A stretch of DNA of 5,287 nt from Dehalococcoidia bacterium (GTDB lineage: Bacteria > Chloroflexota > Dehalococcoidia > GIF9 > UBA5629). Below are positions 4,288 to 5,287 of this stretch, piece after piece. The notes beneath the pieces are model-generated. The model saw only the letters and a list, made by a program, of their open reading frames with translations, was not told where the DNA came from and did not search any database. Both the position numbers and the translations under genes were made by a program. Numbering within the stretch: the stretch's first letter is position 1; each line of letters opens with the position of its first letter. The stretch is taken from assembly GCA_007280145.1 (NCBI GenBank), contig QYPU01000061.1, positions 1 to 5,287 of the forward strand, given 5' to 3'.

Positions 4288-5063
4288 CTAATGACTATCG
4301 ACTGCCGACTAAACTAAGGCTCATCGCCGTCATCCCCTGCTTTAACGAGCAGCAGTTTATCGGTGATATAGTTACCAGAGCCAAAAAATATGTTGATAAA
4401 GTAATCGTCATTGACGATGGCTCAACTGATAATACCTCTGAAGCTGCCCGAGCTGCTGGCGCTGAGGTTATAAAACATAAAGCAAGACAGGGGGCTGGCG
4501 CAGCTACCAAATCAGGCTTTGAAGCTGCAAAGGCAAACAATGCTGATGTGTTGGTAACCTTGGACGGCGATGCTCAGCATAACCCTGACGAAATTCCACA
4601 ACTTTTAGCTCCCATCGTCGAGGGGAAGGCAGACCTGGTCGTCGGCTCCCGCTTCCTCCCACCAAGGCAGTCAGCAGTCAGCAGTCAGCAGTCAGCGGCA
4701 AAAGATTTAGACTCCAGACTATCGACTATCGACTATCGACTGCCAACTAACATCCCTCGCTATCGCAAATTCGGCATCGATGTCATCACCTGGCTCTACA
4801 ACCTTGGCTCAAAAGAGAAGGTATCCGATTCCCAGAGCTGCTTCCGAGCCCACAGCCGAAGACTGCTGGAAGCTGTCAATATCACCGAGAAAGGCTTTGG
4901 CTTCAGCGTCCAGGTCCTAATACAGGCCAGAAAAAAAAGCTTCGTTATCGCAGAAGTGCCTATTTCATGTGTCTACCACTCTCAAGGCTCCAGCCTTAAT
5001 CCGGTGACGCACGGTCTTGGTGTTGCCTTTACGGTTATCAAGCTTAGACTCCTTGGCCGGTAA
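4284..5063 (+). CDS. Family 2 glycosyltransferase (polyprenyl-phosphate mannosyl/glucosyltransferase-like) with a repeat-encoded insert
   Basis: A 259-residue GT-A-fold glycosyltransferase resembling DPM1/polyprenyl-phosphate sugar synthases. It probably moves a nucleotide-activated sugar to a lipid-phosphate carrier at the inner face of the membrane. Motifs are IPCFNE (17-22), IDDGSTDNT (43-51) for nucleotide binding, LDGDAQH (93-99) with the metal-binding DxD, VVGSRF (119-124), and SDSQSCFRA (181-189), where most relatives have GFRA. There is no C-terminal membrane domain. Residues 129-156 (QSAVSSQQSA to YRLPTN) are encoded entirely by heptad array C and appear inserted between GSRFL and NIPRYRKFG, an expected loop. 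The ATG at 4284 overlaps the previous stop and lies at the edge of array B; there is no other ATG, GTG or TTG in frame before IPCFNE. Translation probably relies on coupling, as no good Shine-Dalgarno is present. With glmS, it points to glycan synthesis. Confidence 0.93.
   Translation: MTNDYRLPTKLRLIAVIPCFNEQQFIGDIVTRAKKYVDKVIVIDDGSTDNTSEAARAAGAEVIKHKARQGAGAATKSGFEAAKANNADVLVTLDGDAQHNPDEIPQLLAPIVEGKADLVVGSRFLPPRQSAVSSQQSAAKDLDSRLSTIDYRLPTNIPRYRKFGIDVITWLYNLGSKEKVSDSQSCFRAHSRRLLEAVNITEKGFGFSVQVLIQARKKSFVIAEVPISCVYHSQGSSLNPVTHGLGVAFTVIKLRLLGR
4286..4313 (+). repeat. Heptad array B: four 7-bp repeats, GACT orientation
   Basis: GACTAAT 4286-4292, GACTATC 4293-4299, GACTGCC 4300-4306, GACTAAA 4307-4313. 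The orientation is the reverse of array A. It contains the last bases of the four-helix-bundle stop codon and encodes the first residues of the glycosyltransferase (TNDYRLPTK). Bases 4293-4312 match 4731-4750 at 19 of 20 positions. Confidence 0.9.
4668..4751 (+). repeat. Heptad array C: in-frame, gene-less inverted heptad unit inside the glycosyltransferase gene
   Basis: Four perfect CAGTCAG heptads (4668-4695; AGTC orientation), a 14-bp spacer (CGGCAAAAGATTTA), then GACTCCA, three GACTATC, GACTGCC and AACTAAC (4710-4751; GACT orientation). The 84 bp coincide exactly with codons 129-156 and contain no stop. GGCAGTC at 4666-4672 and GACTGCC at 4738-4744 form a perfect 7-bp inverted pair, and inner AGTC/GACT cores can pair in register every 7 bp. 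Confidence 0.93.
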
Positions 5064-5146
5064 CACCCAGTCAAACATAACTTGATCTCGTTCAGATAGA
5101 TGGGTGACACTTGAGAAGAGATGAAAGGACGGTACTAATCCAACGA

Positions 5147-5212
5147 ATGTAGCGCAGCCTTTTAAGGCTGCCTAGGGTGGCAGACGAGCAGGGCTAAAGC
5201 CCTGCACTACAT
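5147..5212. repeat. REP/MITE-like double-hairpin element
   Basis: Outer arms ATGTAG (5147-5152) and CTACAT (5207-5212) are complementary. They enclose two hairpins: GCAGCC/GGCTGC (5154-5159 with 5166-5171, loop TTTTAA) and GCAGGGC/GCCCTGC (5188-5194 with 5199-5205, loop TAAA). A 16-base linker separates them. This layout, with GTAG-type ends and two GC-rich hairpins, resembles REP/BIME elements mobilised by RAYT (REP-associated tyrosine) transposases, and such copies are usually dispersed in intergenic DNA. A T5 run (5214-5218) follows directly, so the element may also end transcription of the glmS-glycosyltransferase operon. Confidence 0.7.
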
Positions 5213-5218
5213 GTTTTT
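5188..5218 (+). terminator. Possible Rho-independent terminator overlapping the REP-like element
   Basis: The perfect 7-bp hairpin GCAGGGC-TAAA-GCCCTGC is followed by ACTACATG and then TTTTT at 5214-5218. The 8-nt gap between stem and T-run is longer than ideal unless the outer ATGTAG/CTACAT stem also forms. It lies 125 bp after the glycosyltransferase stop. Moderate to weak support. Confidence 0.3.
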
Positions 5219-5266
5219 GCCTGGTGAAGTTGCCCAAATAACTGGAACAATATCGGTAAAATATAC

Positions 5267-5273
5267 AAGGAGG
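5267..5273 (+). promoter_or_regulatory. Strong Shine-Dalgarno at the window edge, announcing a downstream gene
   Basis: AAGGAGG is followed 2 nt later by ATG at 5276-5278. That spacing is shorter than usual, so the true start may be the ATG at 5276 or a codon just beyond the window. Only four codons (MSLT) are visible in the ATG frame, so no gene product can be named. Confidence 0.5.
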
Positions 5274-5287
5274 CAATGTCACTAACG

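Larger units (their letters stand above)
3874..4313 (+). mobile_element. Candidate heptad-bounded unit carrying the S23-type four-helix-bundle gene
   Basis: Array A (AGTC orientation) and array B (GACT orientation) bracket a single small gene, so the unit has inverted repetitive ends. The gene is about 40% GC by hand count over 3961-4200, against about 54% over 2101-2340 in glmS, and is functionally unrelated to its neighbours. A second, gene-less unit with the same left/right polarity and a near-identical right end lies at 4668-4751. This suggests insertion of a discrete unit between glmS and the glycosyltransferase gene. There is no transposase and I found no clear target-site duplication. 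Repeat expansion in place is the main alternative. Confidence 0.4.

Noticed and set aside
4295..4540. Minus-strand 81-residue open frame inside the glycosyltransferase
   Set aside because: It is a shadow of the conserved GT2 nucleotide-binding region.
3874..4751. CRISPR array
   Set aside because: The repeat unit is 7 bp with no unique spacers of constant length, so the arrangement is tandem heptads.
5230..5262. Promoter (TTGCCC ... TAAAAT) before the window-edge gene
   Set aside because: The spacing between the two hexamers is 21 bp and the -35 match is poor.

Overview
The window looks like a bacterial chromosome segment of moderate GC content. The combination of a DUF1616-type membrane-anchored protein, an archaeal-looking GlmS and a DPM1-like glycosyltransferase suggests Chloroflexota, possibly Dehalococcoidia. 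That placement is inferred from remembered family distribution and was not tested.

Layout. On the minus strand at the left are two catabolic or CoA-linked genes: an enoyl-CoA hydratase/isomerase-family protein (474-1298), followed downstream by the N-terminal part of an SDR oxidoreductase that runs off the window (1-328). A roughly 300 bp divergent intergenic region separates them from a plus-strand cluster: a DUF1616 protein (1600-2040), glmS (2095-3870), a small four-helix-bundle protein of the 23S rRNA intervening-sequence (S23) family (3919-4287), and a family 2 glycosyltransferase (4284-5063). After that comes a non-coding tail with a REP-like double hairpin (5147-5212) and a strong Shine-Dalgarno sequence at the window edge. 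GlmS makes glucosamine-6-phosphate, and the glycosyltransferase resembles polyprenyl-phosphate sugar transferases, so the plus-strand cluster probably serves envelope or glycan synthesis. The S23-type gene does not fit that theme.

The most notable signal is a family of 7-bp repeats with an AGTC/GACT core. Five AGTC-oriented heptads lie just before the S23-type gene and four GACT-oriented heptads lie just after it, so the gene is bracketed by inverted heptad arrays. A third array sits inside the glycosyltransferase gene. It has the same left-AGTC, right-GACT architecture but only a 14-bp spacer and no gene, and its right end matches the right end of the first unit at 19 of 20 bases. It is exactly 84 bp (28 codons), keeps the reading frame, and falls in a loop between conserved glycosyltransferase motifs. 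I read this as a gene-bearing unit and a gene-less, miniature version of the same unit about 0.4 kb apart. That suggests a heptad-repeat-bounded, possibly mobile element associated with S23-type four-helix-bundle proteins. Mobility is a hypothesis. The arrays, their orientation and the shared end are read directly from the sequence.
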